From positions 248,001-312,000 of the forward strand of contig BRXU01000007.1 of NCBI GenBank assembly GCA_030267565.1: a stretch of DNA of 64,000 nt. Reading direction: 5' to 3'. The notes beneath the pieces are model-generated. The model did not search any database. It was not told where the DNA came from and worked only from the letters and a program-made list of their open reading frames with translations. A program made the position numbers and the translations under genes. Positions 13,301 to 27,270 of this stretch are shown in pieces (the first letter of the stretch is position 1; the number at the start of each line of letters is the position of its first letter). The stretch comes from Pleodorina starrii. Taxonomy: Eukaryota; Chlorophyta; Chlorophyceae; Chlamydomonadales; Volvocaceae.

Positions 13301-16300
13301 GCGGCGGGGGGGGAGTTTGAAGAGTGAATTTGCAAGAAAGAAACAAAAAGCCCTGCGGACGTTGTAGGGGCGGCGGCGGGGGAGGGGATGAGGACAAAGA
13401 CGCCGCGCCCCTGCGAGACCGCGACGCGTCCGGGGCCGGGTGGTTTCGGAGAGAGAGAGAGAGGAGGAGAGGGGGAGAGGGAGAGGTCGTGTAGCAGCAT
13501 CGGTCGTACGGCACCTCGTCCCTCACCTGCTGCATGTCGTACTGGTGTCCGTCCGCCGCCGCCACTCCGCCGCTGGCTCCCAGTTCCGCCAGGTAGGAGC
13601 TCAGCACCCGCCACTCGGCATTGGCGTCCGAGTCGTTGAAGAAGTCCACGATGAACACCTGAGGAGACGGGACGAGAGATGGGAGGGGAAATGGGACGAG
13701 AGATGGGACGAGAGATGGGACGAGACGGGTTGAGAGATGGGACGAGACGAGATAAGAGATGGGACGAGACGGGATAAGAGATGGGACGAGACGGGATAAG
13801 AGATGGGACAAGAGAGGGCAAGAGAGGACAGGAAAGGAGAGGTTTGGGGATGCGTTTCTGGGCGGAGCCTTCCCTTCCCTTCCCTTCCTTCCCTCCTACA
13901 CGACTGTCTCCGCGACCTCAACCCGACAACGCGCCTCCCCCTACCCACCCACACACACACACACCGTCCTCCCCCCTCCCCGCCCCCCAAAAAGACCCCA
14001 TAAATCCCCCCAAACAAAACCCCTTACATCGTCGAACTCCAGCCCCTTGGCTTGCGGCACCGTCATTATGATGGCATTGGAGTCCTGGATGTCGCGGGGC
14101 AGCTGGGCCACGGAGGCCATGGTGCGGACCAGGATCACCTGATGGGCACCGAACTCCACCTGAGGTTGGGGAGGAGGAGGTGGGGGAGGGAAGGGAGGGG
14201 AGGAGGAGATAAAAATGAAATACCGCAGCGGAGAGGAGGGGGGGAAGAGACACTGTAGCGAAGGGACGGAGACGGCGTCAGCGACACAGCGAGCGGACCC
14301 TGAACCCGGGGGCAATACGTATGGAACGTATATCTGGGGAGGGGAGAAAGAGGGGAGGTGAGGTGAGGTGAGGTGAGGGGGAAGAGTGTGCTTACAGTTT
14401 ACCCCACCCCGCTTTCCCCCAACACCTCCGCTACTCCCTCCCCCTCCCCACCTCCTCCCCACCTCCTCCCCACCTCCTCCAAGCCTCCCCCCTCCTCCCC
14501 ACCTCCTCCCCACCTCCTCCCCACCTCCTAAGCCCCCTCCCTCCCCTCCCCCCCTCCCCCCCTCCCCGCCCTCCCCACCTGCGACGTGTGTCTGTCCGAC
14601 CCCGATAGCAGGATGGCCAGGTCATCCGAGGAGATGCCCCCCAGCAGCAGCGGGTGGGGGCCGGGGAACAGCGCCCGCTCCCGCTCCAATCGGTCCAGCT
14701 GGCGGGGGAAGTAGCGGCGGAGCAGGTCCACAACCAGAGCAGCCACGTCCAACACGCCCTGGTGGGTGCTGCGGGGGGCGAGGGAGAGAGCGGGGCAGGG
14801 AAGGGGCAGGGTAGGGTAGGGGGACACGAGCAGGGGGAGAAGAGGGGGGGAAGGTAGAGGGGTTGAGGGTGGAGTGCGGCAGCGGCACTGCACGGCAGTG
14901 CTGTCCCCGAGTGTGGCTGGACTCGATGCAACACAAACACTCACGTGTCTTTGGCACACACAAACACATACACACACGTGCCGTACGGCAACGGAGGACG
15001 GCGGAGGGCCAGCCAGCATCCCACGTCTGCCCCCTCCTCCGTCCTCCCCCCTCCACACACACACACACACATACACACACCCGCATTTTCCCTCCCCCCG
15101 CCGCCTCCCCGCCACCCAAATACACAAACACGCACACACACCCCGGCCACCTCCCCACCCCCTCCTTACCGGTAGTTCATCGTCAGCTGGTGGATGGGCG
15201 GCGTCGCGACCGTCACTCCGTGTCCCCGCCGCGGCACAATCCCACGGAACCCGCCGCCGCCACCACCCCCCTCCTCCTCCTCGCCGCCATCCGCCGCCGC
15301 CGCCGCCGCCGCCATCGCCGCCGCCGCCTCGGCCCTCTGCGCCGCCAGCTGCTGCTGCTGGCGGCGCTGATTCTCCTCGAAGAACAGCGTGCAGATGTCG
15401 GTGAAGCGGAAGCCGATGCCGCGGGCGATGGTCTGTGCGGTGTCTCCGCAGTAGAAGAGGGTGTTGGGGTCGGCGGCCACCGCCAGGTCCAGCAGCAGCT
15501 CGCCCTGAGTGAAGTCCTGGACCTGCGGGGGAGTGCGAGGGAAGGCAAGGGAAGGGAAGCGTTGACTTCTCTAGCAGCGACGAAGGAGTGGCAGAGAAGT
15601 CTGGTTCTAACGACGATCGTTGTTAACGGTTAAGTTGGTTGCCGTACGGTGTACGGCTTGCAGCCAGAGGCTGCACCTCTTGTGGGGCAGCTGCCGTCTG
15701 GAGACGGCATCTGCCGTTGTTGTTTCATCTTTTGTGTTAGCCCTTCTGCCAGGGCTAGTACTCCCGCCTCCCGCCCGTCGCCAGGCCCTCGCAGGTGCCG
15801 CGCGCGTGGGGGGGGGGGCGTAGTATGGGTTTTCGTGTCGTTGCAACACGTGGTGCCGTTTGCCTGGCGTATCTGCCGGAGTGAGCGGAGAGAGACAACC
15901 GGCCACTAGTCCAAAGTCAAAATCGAGATGGCCCTTGCAGGTTCCGTTTTCTGCAGGTTAGGTTGTTGGAGCCCGACGGACGAGTTGTTGGAGCAGTATC
16001 TCGTTGTAGTGTAACAGTGAGGAGTTAGAAGGGAAGGAGTTAGAAGGGAAGGAGTTAGAAGGGTCGTGAGCTCAGGATATATTCGGAGGGGGAGGGTGTC
16101 CACGTATAGGCCAGACATTTTGGGGGATTATCCACGTATAGGAGGGGAGGGAGGGAGGGAGGGAGGGGAGGACATGGAAAAGGGAGAGGAAGGAGGTGAA
16201 GCACGTGCGTTGTGCGTGAAAGTATGCAGTTGTGTGTGTGTGTTACGGCCCCTTCCGCCCGAGGGGGCCGTCTCCGCCCCCGAAGACACACCGCGGCTCC

Positions 16301-19300
16301 GCGATCTGCGAGGCGGGCAATACCGTGCCGTCAGTACCGCGCCGGCCGGCGTACTCAGTACACAGCCGCACCGTACCCTGCCGTACCTCATCGCGGTACA
16401 GCGCGTGGATGGGCGTGCCGTTGTAACCGCTAACCGCCATCTCGCGGTACACGTGGCCCACCAGATCCAACAAGTCGTACCGCCACTCCTGCCGCTTCAG
16501 CCGCTCGTATCTGCGGGTGTACGACAGGTACGGCAGCGAGCGCGCGGCCGCGGGTTTCGGATGTGAACGCCCGAAATCGCAGGCTGGTTACCAGTACACA
16601 CCCAGGGCACCCTATGCGGCCACTTTACACCCGAGGGAGTGAGGGAGAGAGGGAGAGAGGAACGAGGGGAGGGAAGGGAGGCCCTCCGTTCCATCACCTT
16701 CCTGACTTCCCACTGCCTCCACCAAACCCTTCTCACTGGCTTTCCACTGCCGCCAACACATACATTCCCTGGACTTGTCGTACTCTTAGCCACCCACCCA
16801 CCCACCCACCCACTCCCCCACTCCCCTACCCACCCAACACACCCACCCACACCCCACACCCACCTCACGAATATGGGCCACACCAGCTTCTCTCGGACCT
16901 CCTCGCTGAAGTTGGGAGCGCGCTTGCGGCCCAGCGCCAGGTAGGCGGCCAGGCTCAGGTGACCCGTGGGACTGCGAGGAGATGGAGACCCGTGGGTCGG
17001 TCGGGCGGGCAGCAGGCAGCACGGCAGACGCAGCGGCGGCGGCGGCAGCCGTGGCGGCAGACGCAGCGGCGGCGACCGTCAAGAGATGCACACAAGAAGA
17101 GAGCACTCACGCACTCCGGCACGCACGCAAGTCTTGCAGCGCGGGAGACCCAACAGCGGAGAAGTGCCGGTAATGGACGGCAAGCTACGGCGGCTCCGCT
17201 CCGCTCCGCTCCACACACCCCACATACACACACACTCCCGCTTGCTACCCCACCGCTTTACCCCCCCCTACCACCCCCCACACACACGCACAGTTGGACC
17301 CCTGCCTTGAATCGTCATACTCCCCCCCAACCACATACACACAATAACACACACCCCCCCCCACACCTTGATATGGCCTCCGCGCTCCCCTTGAGGTAGC
17401 TCATGATCTCCTGGTACACCAGTCCGGGGGCCACGGAGTCCCGCTGGTCGGGGGCTGCGGGGGGGGGGGGGAGGTGGAGGGGTGGAGGGGGAGGTGGGGG
17501 GGGTAAGGGGGGAGACGGAGGGGGAGGTGGGGGTAAGGGGGTCAGGGAGTGATAAGCTCCTTTATAAAACAATTAGTCGCTGCGGACGTTGCTGAAGGGG
17601 GGAGACGGAGGGGGAGGTGGGGGTAAGGGGGTAGTGGGAGGGAGGTTAAGGGGGGGATGCAGCCAGGAAGCGGCCAGGGAGCCGGGCGGTGCGAAGGAAA
17701 GGGAGGGGGAGGGGAGTGAAGGGAAGGGAGGGGAACGAAAGGGAGGCAGGTTTTCGCGGCAGACAGGTCGCTAACACACCCGACCCACCCGACACTGCCC
17801 GCTCGCGCTCCCCTGCCCTCCGTTAGCGGCCTGCCCCTCCCCCTCCCCCCCCCCCCGAGAAGCCGAGATGAGGGTTCCCCACCAGCTCCCCATCCCACCC
17901 CACCCTTCCATCGTCTTGACTGTCATGCGCTACACACGTCACATCTCCCCCCCCTCCTCTCTCTCTGTCCGATTGGACTGACTGTCATACTCAACCCCCC
18001 AACCCCGCCTCCCGCCCGCCCTCCCGCCCCGGCCCCCCATCCGCCCCGGCCCCCCCCACCCCCCACCCGCACTCACTCGTGATCCTCTTCCACATGTTGC
18101 TGACGAAGTACTGGTACGTCACCTCCCGATTCAGCCGCGCCCGACCCGCCACACCAAGCCCATATCCATCCGCGCCGCCGCCGCCGCCGCCGCCAAACCC
18201 CTCGCCGCCGCCGCCCTCCAAATCCGCCAGCGCCGCAACCCGCGCCGCCACCGCCGCCGCCGCCGCGGCCGCCGCCTCCACCTCCTCCTCCAGCGCAACG
18301 GCGCCGCCGGCCTCGTCGCCGGGCTCGCCGCCGCCGGCGCCGTCGGCGCCGACGTCGCCGTCGGCGCCGTTGGCTCCGCCTCCGCCGGCGGTCCGGTCGC
18401 CCTCCTCGCCCTCCTCGTCATCACTGGCATCTTCGTCCAGGGCCACCACCAGTGCGGCTCCATCGGGGTCCAGCTCCTCTCCGTCGTCGGGGAGCTGGAA
18501 CCGGTAGATGACGGCAGGGGGGGGGGATGGACGGGGAGGAGGAGGGGTTATAGTATGATGGAGCAACGAGCGGGGGAAGGGGGAGGGTAGTAAAAAAGAG
18601 ACCGCAACGGAAAGGAGGAGGGAGGGAGGGGGTAAAAGGTGGGAGCCGCAGGGAAGGCGGGGGGCGGGCTAGCAAGGCGGGGGCCGGGGGGAGGGGAAGG
18701 GGAAGGGGGGGAGGCAGCGCTCGAGTGCGCAGCTCCCCAGACCCTCCTAAGCCCCGAACGCGCGCAAACGAAACCGTTTCTGTCTGTACGCCCAAACATA
18801 CAAACAAACAAACAAACAAACCCATGCAACCAACCCCGGCCCCAGCCGCGGCACAAAAATAGGAACTCACCTCTCCCCCCTCCCTCCCCCAAAAAAACCC
18901 TCGGCCCCCCGCCCCCCTCGCCCCCCGCCCCCCAAAACCGCCGCAGCCCCCCCCCCCCCCCGCGCGCCCTCTCGCCTGCAAGATGGCGCCGTTGGGCTGG
19001 CGCGGAAAGAACGGCCGCGCCGTCGTCCCGTCCAGCATCCTCAGAAACGCCCGGCTGGACAGGAACAGCGGAAAGGCCTCGGAGGGCACGTCGCGAAAGG
19101 TGTGGTAGGTGGCGCTCGACGCCGCCGCCACGCGCGCAAAGTCCGCCGGCGGCAGCACCGCCGACTGCAGGCGACGGAACGCCAGCGCGACGCGCTCGCG
19201 CAGCGTGGCCGATGCCGTCACGAACACCGCCTGTACCGGCTCCAGGCCGGGGTGGGTGTGGTGGCGCAGCCAGTTGCCCCACAGGCGGTACACGGCGCAC

Positions 19301-22300
19301 GTGGTTTTGCCGGTTCCGGAGCGGCCGAGGAGGATGATGGAGGAGGGGGGGTTGGGGGCCAGCTTTATGAGGTCGTACTCCTCGGGGGAGAGCTTGAAGG
19401 GGAAGTCGACCTGGGAGGGAGGGGCGAGGAGGGGGGAGGGGGGCGGGAAGGGCGGGGCAAGGTGAAGGGGGAGGAATGATGGTGGGGCGAGGGAGAGCAG
19501 GGGAGAGCAGGGGGGTTGAGGGGGGTCATGTGGGACAGACCAGTTGGGCATGGAGCGGCGGGCGGGCGGAGGGCGGGCGGAGGGGGGCCCAGGCGGGGCG
19601 AGGGAGGAGCAGGCCCCAGCTTTCACCCCCACCCCCAACCTCCAACCCCAACCCCACCACCCACCACCCCCCTACCTTGGCCGCCTCCAGGCCCTGCAGC
19701 ACCGCCGTTACCAGGAAGCTGTCCAGATTGTAAAACTTCATCAACGTGTAAGTATCAACTGCCCAGCTGGCGGGAGGGAAGTGCTCGCGCAGGTCGCCGC
19801 ACTTGGCCGCCGCGGCCGCCGCCGCCGCCGCCACTGACCCACGGGTCGCTTTCGCCTTCGCAGCCGCGTCGTCGTCCGTCGTCTTGCCGGCCTCGCTGTA
19901 GTGGCGCGGCAGGCGCTGCGCGGCGCGGCCGGCGGCGCCGGCGGCGGCGCCGCCGACACGGCCGCCGGAGGCGGCAGCGGCGCCGCCGACGGGCGTCTCG
20001 TTCTGGGCTATGGGCTGCAGCCGCAGCCGCTCGCGCATGGCCAGTGTACGGCGAAAGGACGCCCGTACGAGGCCGATCATGTCCTCATAGGCCTTGTGGT
20101 TTAGCGTGATGAACTGCGACGGGCGGGACGGGCATGTGGCGGACATGTGGCGGACATGACGGGTATGACGGGCGTGACGGGAAATGGAAATACGATGACA
20201 GCAAGACAACCAAAGCCCAGGAACAGGGGGGCAGGGGGGCAGGGATGGAGGTGGGTTTGGGACTTGGGAGGTAGAACAGTCCTGGAGTATCGGCAAAAGG
20301 GCAAGAGGGCAAAACGAAAAGAGGGAAAAGAGGCGGTTGGGATTTCAAGGGGCAGTTGAAAGGGGGGGGGGGGCAATTGCCCGGATCGTCCAGGAGCGGT
20401 CGCCCCCTCGCCGGCGCACCTATAGCCCGGCCATACGTGCGTGTGTGTGGGGGGTGGGGGTGCATGCAGCCACACAGGCCCAGGCCCGGGCCAAGAGGCT
20501 CTTCCGCGCCTGCCGGTAGAACGCCTGTGTCATCCGAGTTGGCTACCCCACCCCACCCTACCCCGACCTCACCCCCGCCACCACCCACCCCCACCAGCCC
20601 CGCGCGCGCCGGCGCTCACCCACAGCCGTATCATCTCGGCCCATGTACGGCTCTCCTCGTCGTACTCAACAGCCACCTCGAACAGAATGCGGCCGGCCTT
20701 GCTGATCTTGAGTCGCCACAGCTCCTGAAGGGGAGAGAACGAGAGATTCATTCGGGAGGGTTGGCGGGGGAGGGGGAGGGGGATATCCACGTATAGGCCG
20801 GAGCCCGGGGAGGGGGAGGGGGAGGGGGAGGGGGAGGGGGAGGGGGAGGGGGAGGGGGAGGGGGAGGGGGAGGGGGAGGGGGAGGGGGAGGGGGAGGGGG
20901 AGGGGGAGGGGGAGGGGGAGGGGGAGGGGGAGGGGGAGGGGGAGGGGGAGGGGGAGGGGGAGGGGGAGGGGGAGGGGGAGGGGGAGGGGGAGGGGGAGGG
21001 GGAGGGGGAGGGGGAGGGGGAGGGGGAGGGGGAGGGGGAGGGGGAGGGGGAGGGGGAGGGGGAGGGGGAGGGGGAGGGGGAGGGGGAGGGGGAGGGGGAG
21101 GGGGAGGGGGAGGGGGAGGAGGAGGGGGAGGGGGAGGGGGAGGGGGAGGGGGAGGGGGAGGGGGAGGGGGAGGGGGAGGGGGAGGGGGAGGGGGAGGGGG
21201 AGGGGGAGGGGGAGGGGGAGGGGGAGGGGGAGGGGGAGGGGGAGGGGGAGGGGGAGGGGGAGGGGGAGGGGGAGGGGGAGGGGGAGGGGGAGGGGGAGGG
21301 GGAGGGGAGGGGGAGGGGGAGGGGGAGGGGGAGGGGGAGGGGGAGGGGGAGGGGGAGGGGGAGGGGGAGGGGGAGGGGGAGGGGGAGGGGGAGGGGGAGG
21401 GGGAGGGGGAGGGGGAGGGGGAGGGGGAGGGGGAGGGGGAGGGGGAGGGGGAGGGGGAGGGGGAGGGGGAGGGGGAGGGGGAGGGGGAGGGGGAGGGGGA
21501 GGGGAAGAGAGGAGGGGGCGGGGGAGGGGAAGAGAGGAGTCAGGGAGTGATATACTCCCTGGGGAGGGGGGGAGTGCAGCAACCAATACCAGTCTCGGAA
21601 AGGGGGGGGCTATCCACGTATAGGCCGGAGCCCGTGAACGGTAAAGTAACAGAATACGCGCGGGGGTGCGGGGAGGGCGGCGGTAAGATTAAAATAAATC
21701 ATCTTTCCCCTAGCCCCCTCCCTAGCCCCCTCCCTACCCCCCCACCCCACCCCATACCCCGCACCCCGTCTCCTTCTCCGCTGCGAAATTCTCTTCATAC
21801 CACCCCCCGCACCTGCTGGGCCAGGGTGGGGTCGTCCGCTGTGAGCTTCTTGGCTCCCCGACATCGCGACCAGTAGCCGCTGCCGATGAGCCGCAGCCGC
21901 GTCATCACCAGCCGCCTGAGGGGGGGGGGAGGGGAGGGGAGGGATGGAGAGGGGTATCACTTCCTGACCACCCCCTTGCATCATTTACGCCTCGATGCTC
22001 GGCCCCACCCATCCGCACGCACCCCCTCCTCCGCTCCTTTACATAAAAATGAGTCACTGCGGACGTTGATGATCAAGCTGCTGCAGGGGGGGTGCGGGTC
22101 CTGCTCTTGCCCTGCCTTCCCCTCACGCACAATAGCCCACACACACCCAAACGTCCCCCGCTCCAATCCCCCTTCAGTAGCCCCCGCCCCCCCGCCCCCC
22201 CGCCCCCCACCTCCATATGTCAGGCAGCCGCCCCCACGCCTCGTACGCCTGACGCGTAATCACGAAGCGCCAGGCAAGGCCCCGAAGCGAGTGCTGCTGC

Positions 22301-25300
22301 TCCGAAACCGCCTCCCCCTCGGCGCCGGCAAAGCTCATCAAACCACTCGCCGACGCCGCCGATGCCGCCGACGCCGCCGATGCGGCGCTGACACTGACAC
22401 TGGCACCGGCAGTGGCAGCCGCCACACCAGCGCCTGCGCCAGCTCCCCTCGCCGCCGCCGCCGCCGCCACCGCCGCCGCTGCCGATGACATCTGCATCTG
22501 CATCTGCATGTTCAGGATGACTTCTTCGTCCACCAGGGACTCCCCGGGGGGCGGCGCGTCGTCGTCGCTGTACGCGGCCGCGTCCTCTGCGGAGACCCAA
22601 ATGGGGGGGGGGGATTAGAACGGCCCAATGGGGGTGGGGCGGGGAGGAGGGGGCTTAGGGTTTAGGGTTTAGGGTTTAATGGGGGGCGCTGGGTTGGTGG
22701 TTAGGCTCCGGATGCCAAACATAATTTACACACGCGCACGCGCCCACGAGCACGAACACGAGCGCAAAATGCTTTGCGGGGTGCTGCACCGACCCGCCCC
22801 CCCCCCGCCCCCGCCCCCATATCCTTCAAGAACCGAGCCGGGGCCCGCACAACCCAAACGCCGGCGGACGGACGGCCCTGTGCTGGCCTGCCCCCCGGCA
22901 AGGAAGCCCACACCGCCTCCGTCTCAACACCGCCCTCCACCCCCGCAACGCCGCCCCGCAACGGCCCGGAGCTGCAACGGCCCGCACTACCCCTCCCCAC
23001 CCTTCCTCCCCCCCCCTTCGGAGCTGCTTGCGGCCCTCTCACCTCCCTCCTCCTCCCCGCCTCCGCCCTCGTCTCCGCCTCCCCCTCCTCCATCCACGCG
23101 CAGCTCCGAAACAATCCGCTGCAGCTCCCGATTGGTGGCCGCGTTGGCGGCGTCCGTGTCGGCGGCGTCGGCGCCGCCGCCAGCGGCGGCGGCGGCGTGC
23201 GCGTCGCGGACGATGTTGGCCGGCAGCAGCTGCGGGGACGGGGACGGGGACGGGGACGGGGAAGAGGAAAGGGAAGCGTAGGGTATGACAGCGCCCGGAA
23301 TGGCAGGCAGGGCGGGTTGGACAGGCTGACGGGCGACACACACACACACACCAACCGATACGTACAAATGGTCGTACACAGCATCACCCCCACCTTGATC
23401 AGCTTGGACGCCAGCGGCAGCACCAACGGCTCCGGAACCGCCACCAACTGAGACAACGCCGTGGCACGCAGCGCCTCGTCATCCGCCAGGTCGGCCGCCG
23501 TACGAATGACCCGTGGGCCGCCGCCGCCGCCGGCGGCGGCGGCGGCGGCTGCGCCGCCGCCAGCAGCGCCGCCACCGCCGCTGCCCGCCTTGCCGTCTTT
23601 CCGGCGCTTGCCGTCGGCGGCGGCGGCGTCGCCGCCGCCTTCGCCGTCGACGGCGGGCTTGCTGGCGGCGGCCGCCTCGGCGACGGCGGCGGCGGCGCCG
23701 CCGGAGGGGTCTTGCAGCTGCTGCAGGGCCTTACGTGCGCGGTTGAGCACCCTGTCCAGAGGGGAGTAACGAAATTTAAGAAGGTACCGCAGCGAAGGGT
23801 ACACGCCATACACACCAAACACACACGCTCTCGCTCCCCCCCCCGCCGCTCACCCGGTGACCTCCTCCAGCATCTGCTGCAGCAACTTCTTGACCTTCTT
23901 ACTCGCCACCAGATCCTCCGGCCGCTGACCGTTCCTGTTGCGCCCCGTCAGCGCCTGCAGCCGGGCCTCCTCCGCAGCCACCGCAGCCCTCGCAGCAACC
24001 AACTCAGCCTCCCTCTCCTTCTCCTTTTCCGCCTCCGCTTCCTTCTTCTCCTTCTGCTGCTGCTGCTGCTGTTGGCCCGGCTTGGCTTTGGCGTTGGCGC
24101 CTCCGGCGCCTCCGGCGGCGGCGGCTGCCGCCGCTGCGCGGCCCAGCAGCGTGCAAATGAGGCTGTGTGCGACCTCCTCCCGGTGGGGTCGCGAGGCGGC
24201 GACGTGGAGGGGTGTGTTGGCGTAGTGGTCGGTGGCGCGGATGTCGGCGCCGGCCGCCAGCAGCACCTCCAGGAGAGCCACGTCACCCGTGAAACACACC
24301 TGCGGGGTGAGAGGGTGGGGAGTGGGGGAGTGGGGGTTATCCACGTATAGGCCGGAGCCCGTGAACGGTAACGTTACAGAAGAATTCCGTCTCATCTGCA
24401 AAAGGACAGCGAGGTAAGCGGAAGAGGAAGAGGGGGAGAAGAGGTTTGGGTAGGGGGGTGCGGTTGAGGGAGCGGGGTAGGGTTCAGACTCCCCCGCCCC
24501 CGCCACGTCCATTCGACCGCACAACCCCCCCCCCCCCCCAAAAAACGCCCCATGCACCCCGTCCCCCCCTATGCTGTCTCCCCTCCTCCTTGCCTCTTCC
24601 TCAGCTAGCCTTCTCCTCAGCTGTCACATTCTCTCCCCACCCGCCACCCCTCAACCCCCACCCCCTCACCCCCCTCACCCTCACCCCCCTCACCTTGTGC
24701 AGCAGTCGGCTCCCCTCCCACAGCTGCGCCTGCCCCGTACCCCCCGCCGCCGCCATCTCATCAGGCCGCACCACCCGCCGCCGCAGCAGCTCCCCCAACA
24801 GCCCGGGGGTCAGCCACGTGGGCACCGAGCCAGGGGGCGGCGCCGTGCCCACCACCGCGCCGCACACCAGCCCCCACACCGCCAGACGCGGCAGCGGCAT
24901 CGTGCCGGGGGGCCCGCGCCAGGCGGCGGTGGGCTGGTCGGCGCGCCAGTTGCTGCCGCCGGTCTTGGTGCAGAGGTGGAGGAGGAGGTCGAGCAGGGGG
25001 GCGGAGAGCCAGGGGGGGGAGGCGGCGCCGGTGAGGGAGGCGGCGCTAAGCTTGGTGAGGGCCTGGAGGGGAGCCGGGGGGGGGGAAGGGGGGGTGGGGT
25101 GGGGGGTGTATCGGTGGGTGGCGGCGGGTGGGCCACGAGTCAGTGGGGAGGGGAGGGGAGACAAGGGGTGCGGGGGAGGGAAAAGGGTTTTGGAGGGGAT
25201 TCGCGCGGGGCGAGGGCTTGTAAGCGGGGCAGGTGGGGGCAGGCGGGGGCGGGACAGCGAGGTCCTCAAGCGAGCCTCGCGCCGCTTTCCCACCCCCACT

Positions 25301-25893
25301 CCTTCCACCCCTGCAGTGTCCCGTCTCTACTGGCGCCCCCCCCCTCTGGCGGCGGCTCCTGTCAGTGCCCTCACCCCCGCACCGCCCCCCCCCCCGCCGC
25401 CGCGTGGCTCCGAAACCCCCGACACCCCTAGCTGCTGCCCCCGCACCCCCGCACCCCCCCCGCTCTCCCGCCACCATTTCCGTGCCCCTTTCCAACTCGC
25501 CTTGACGGTGGGCCACAGCGTCTGGTCCTTGTGCTCCAACAGCCAGGCGCGTACCCGGTCACACGCGGTCGGCCCCAGCTCGGGTCGGAGGGCGCAGCCG
25601 CTGAAGTGGGGCTGCCAGCCCTCCAAGATGACACGGAGGACTTCCTGAGGGGGTCCAGGGAGGGAGGGGAGGGGGGCGGGGAGGGAGGGGGACAGGGATG
25701 GGGGAAGGGGGGCGGGGGAAGATGTTTGAAGGCGCTCGGGTCTGGCGGGTCGGCACAAGAGGGACTGAGGCCGAGGCCGAGGATATTAAAACACACACAC
25801 GCACAGCAGGGCGAGAGCGTTCGGGAAGGAGCCCCTGCGCCGGTGCCTGCTGGCAGTAGTACCAAAGGACAGTAGACCGGTACGAGCACACAA

Positions 25894-25925
<32 letters not shown>

Positions 25926-27238
25926 ACCCAAACACACTCCGCCAGAAGTACCCACACACCCCACACGCCACCCCCCCCCCTCACCGCTCCCTCGTCCCGG
26001 GCCGTTTTACCGTAATTACCCCCTCTCCCCCTCCTCCCCCCACACCCCACGCACCTGCATGCCCTCCTCCTCCTGACTTGCCAGCGCCACTGACAATACC
26101 GACACCGCCGACCCGGACGAAGCGGAAGACGACGAGCCGCCGCCGCCGCCGCCGCCGCTGCCCCCCGCCGCCGCCGCCGTGTCGCCACCACTTGCCGCCG
26201 CCACTTGCCGCAGGCGGGCGTTCTGCATCATCATTCGGCTGCCTGCACCGCCTCCGCCTGCGACACGGGTGGGGGGGGGGACCGAGCCGGGGGTCGGGTC
26301 GGGTCGGGTCGGGTCGGGTGGGGGACCGAACCGGGCATCTAAGAGGGGGACTTGAGGGCGAGCAACGGGGCAATCAGGCAGGGTGTGTGTGTATATATGT
26401 CTGTGTCTGTGCCTGTGTGTGTGTGTGTGTGTGTCTGTGTATGTTGTGGGATGCAACGCGCACGGGGGAGTGCGGGGTGAGGGGGAGGAGAGGGTGTAGT
26501 CTTCACAGCGAGAGAGGAGCGGGCGAGGTAAAGTCCGGAGGGCGGGCGAGGAGCAAAGCAACGCCGTCGCCAGGGAGGGAGGCTGCGCGGCCAAGGGCAC
26601 CTCACCGATCGCGGAGGGGAGGACGGTCTGCGTGTGTGTGTGCGTGTGTGTGCCTGTGCTTGAGTCCGTGAATGAGTCCGTGGGTGGGGTGGCCTCGCGC
26701 CACCCGCTCCTAATGCCCGCGCGCGCCCAAACCAGTATCACGGCGCCGTAACCCACCCTTTCCGCCCTTCTTGCCGCCCTTGCCTCCTCCTCCTCCTCCA
26801 CCTCCTCCGCCTCCTCCGCCTCCTTCCTTGACCTCCCGCGGCAGCGTGGGGTGCGCCCCCGCCGCCAGCAGCAGCGCCACGCACTCCGCCTCCGCGTGCT
26901 TCTGAGCCAGCAGCAGCGGAGTCAGGCGCTCGCCGTCCACAACCCGGTTCAGCAGCGCGACCTGATCGTCCTCCGCAGCGCCGGCGGCGCCGCCGCCGCC
27001 GCCGTGGCCGTGGTTATTGCTATTGCTGGTGGCGACCTGCTTGCGATGAGTGAGTACCGGTAAGGTGCGGCGCGGGGTAAGGTGCGGCGCAGGAAAGGAA
27101 AGGCGAAGGGGGAAAGGAAAGGCGAAAGGGGGAAAGGAAAGGCGAGGGGGGAGAGGGAAGGGAAGGGGGTGAGGGACAGCGCAGAGCGACGAAAGGGGAA
27201 GTAGGGGAGGGAGGTGCGGGCAGCAGCAGCAGCAGCTG

Positions 27239-27270
<32 letters not shown>

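Noticed and set aside
20569..21586. Open frames of over 300 codons (Pro-Ser or Pro-Leu repeats) on the minus strand
   Set aside because: They are translations of the GGGGGA microsatellite with no coding content; a hexamer array leaves frames open by construction.
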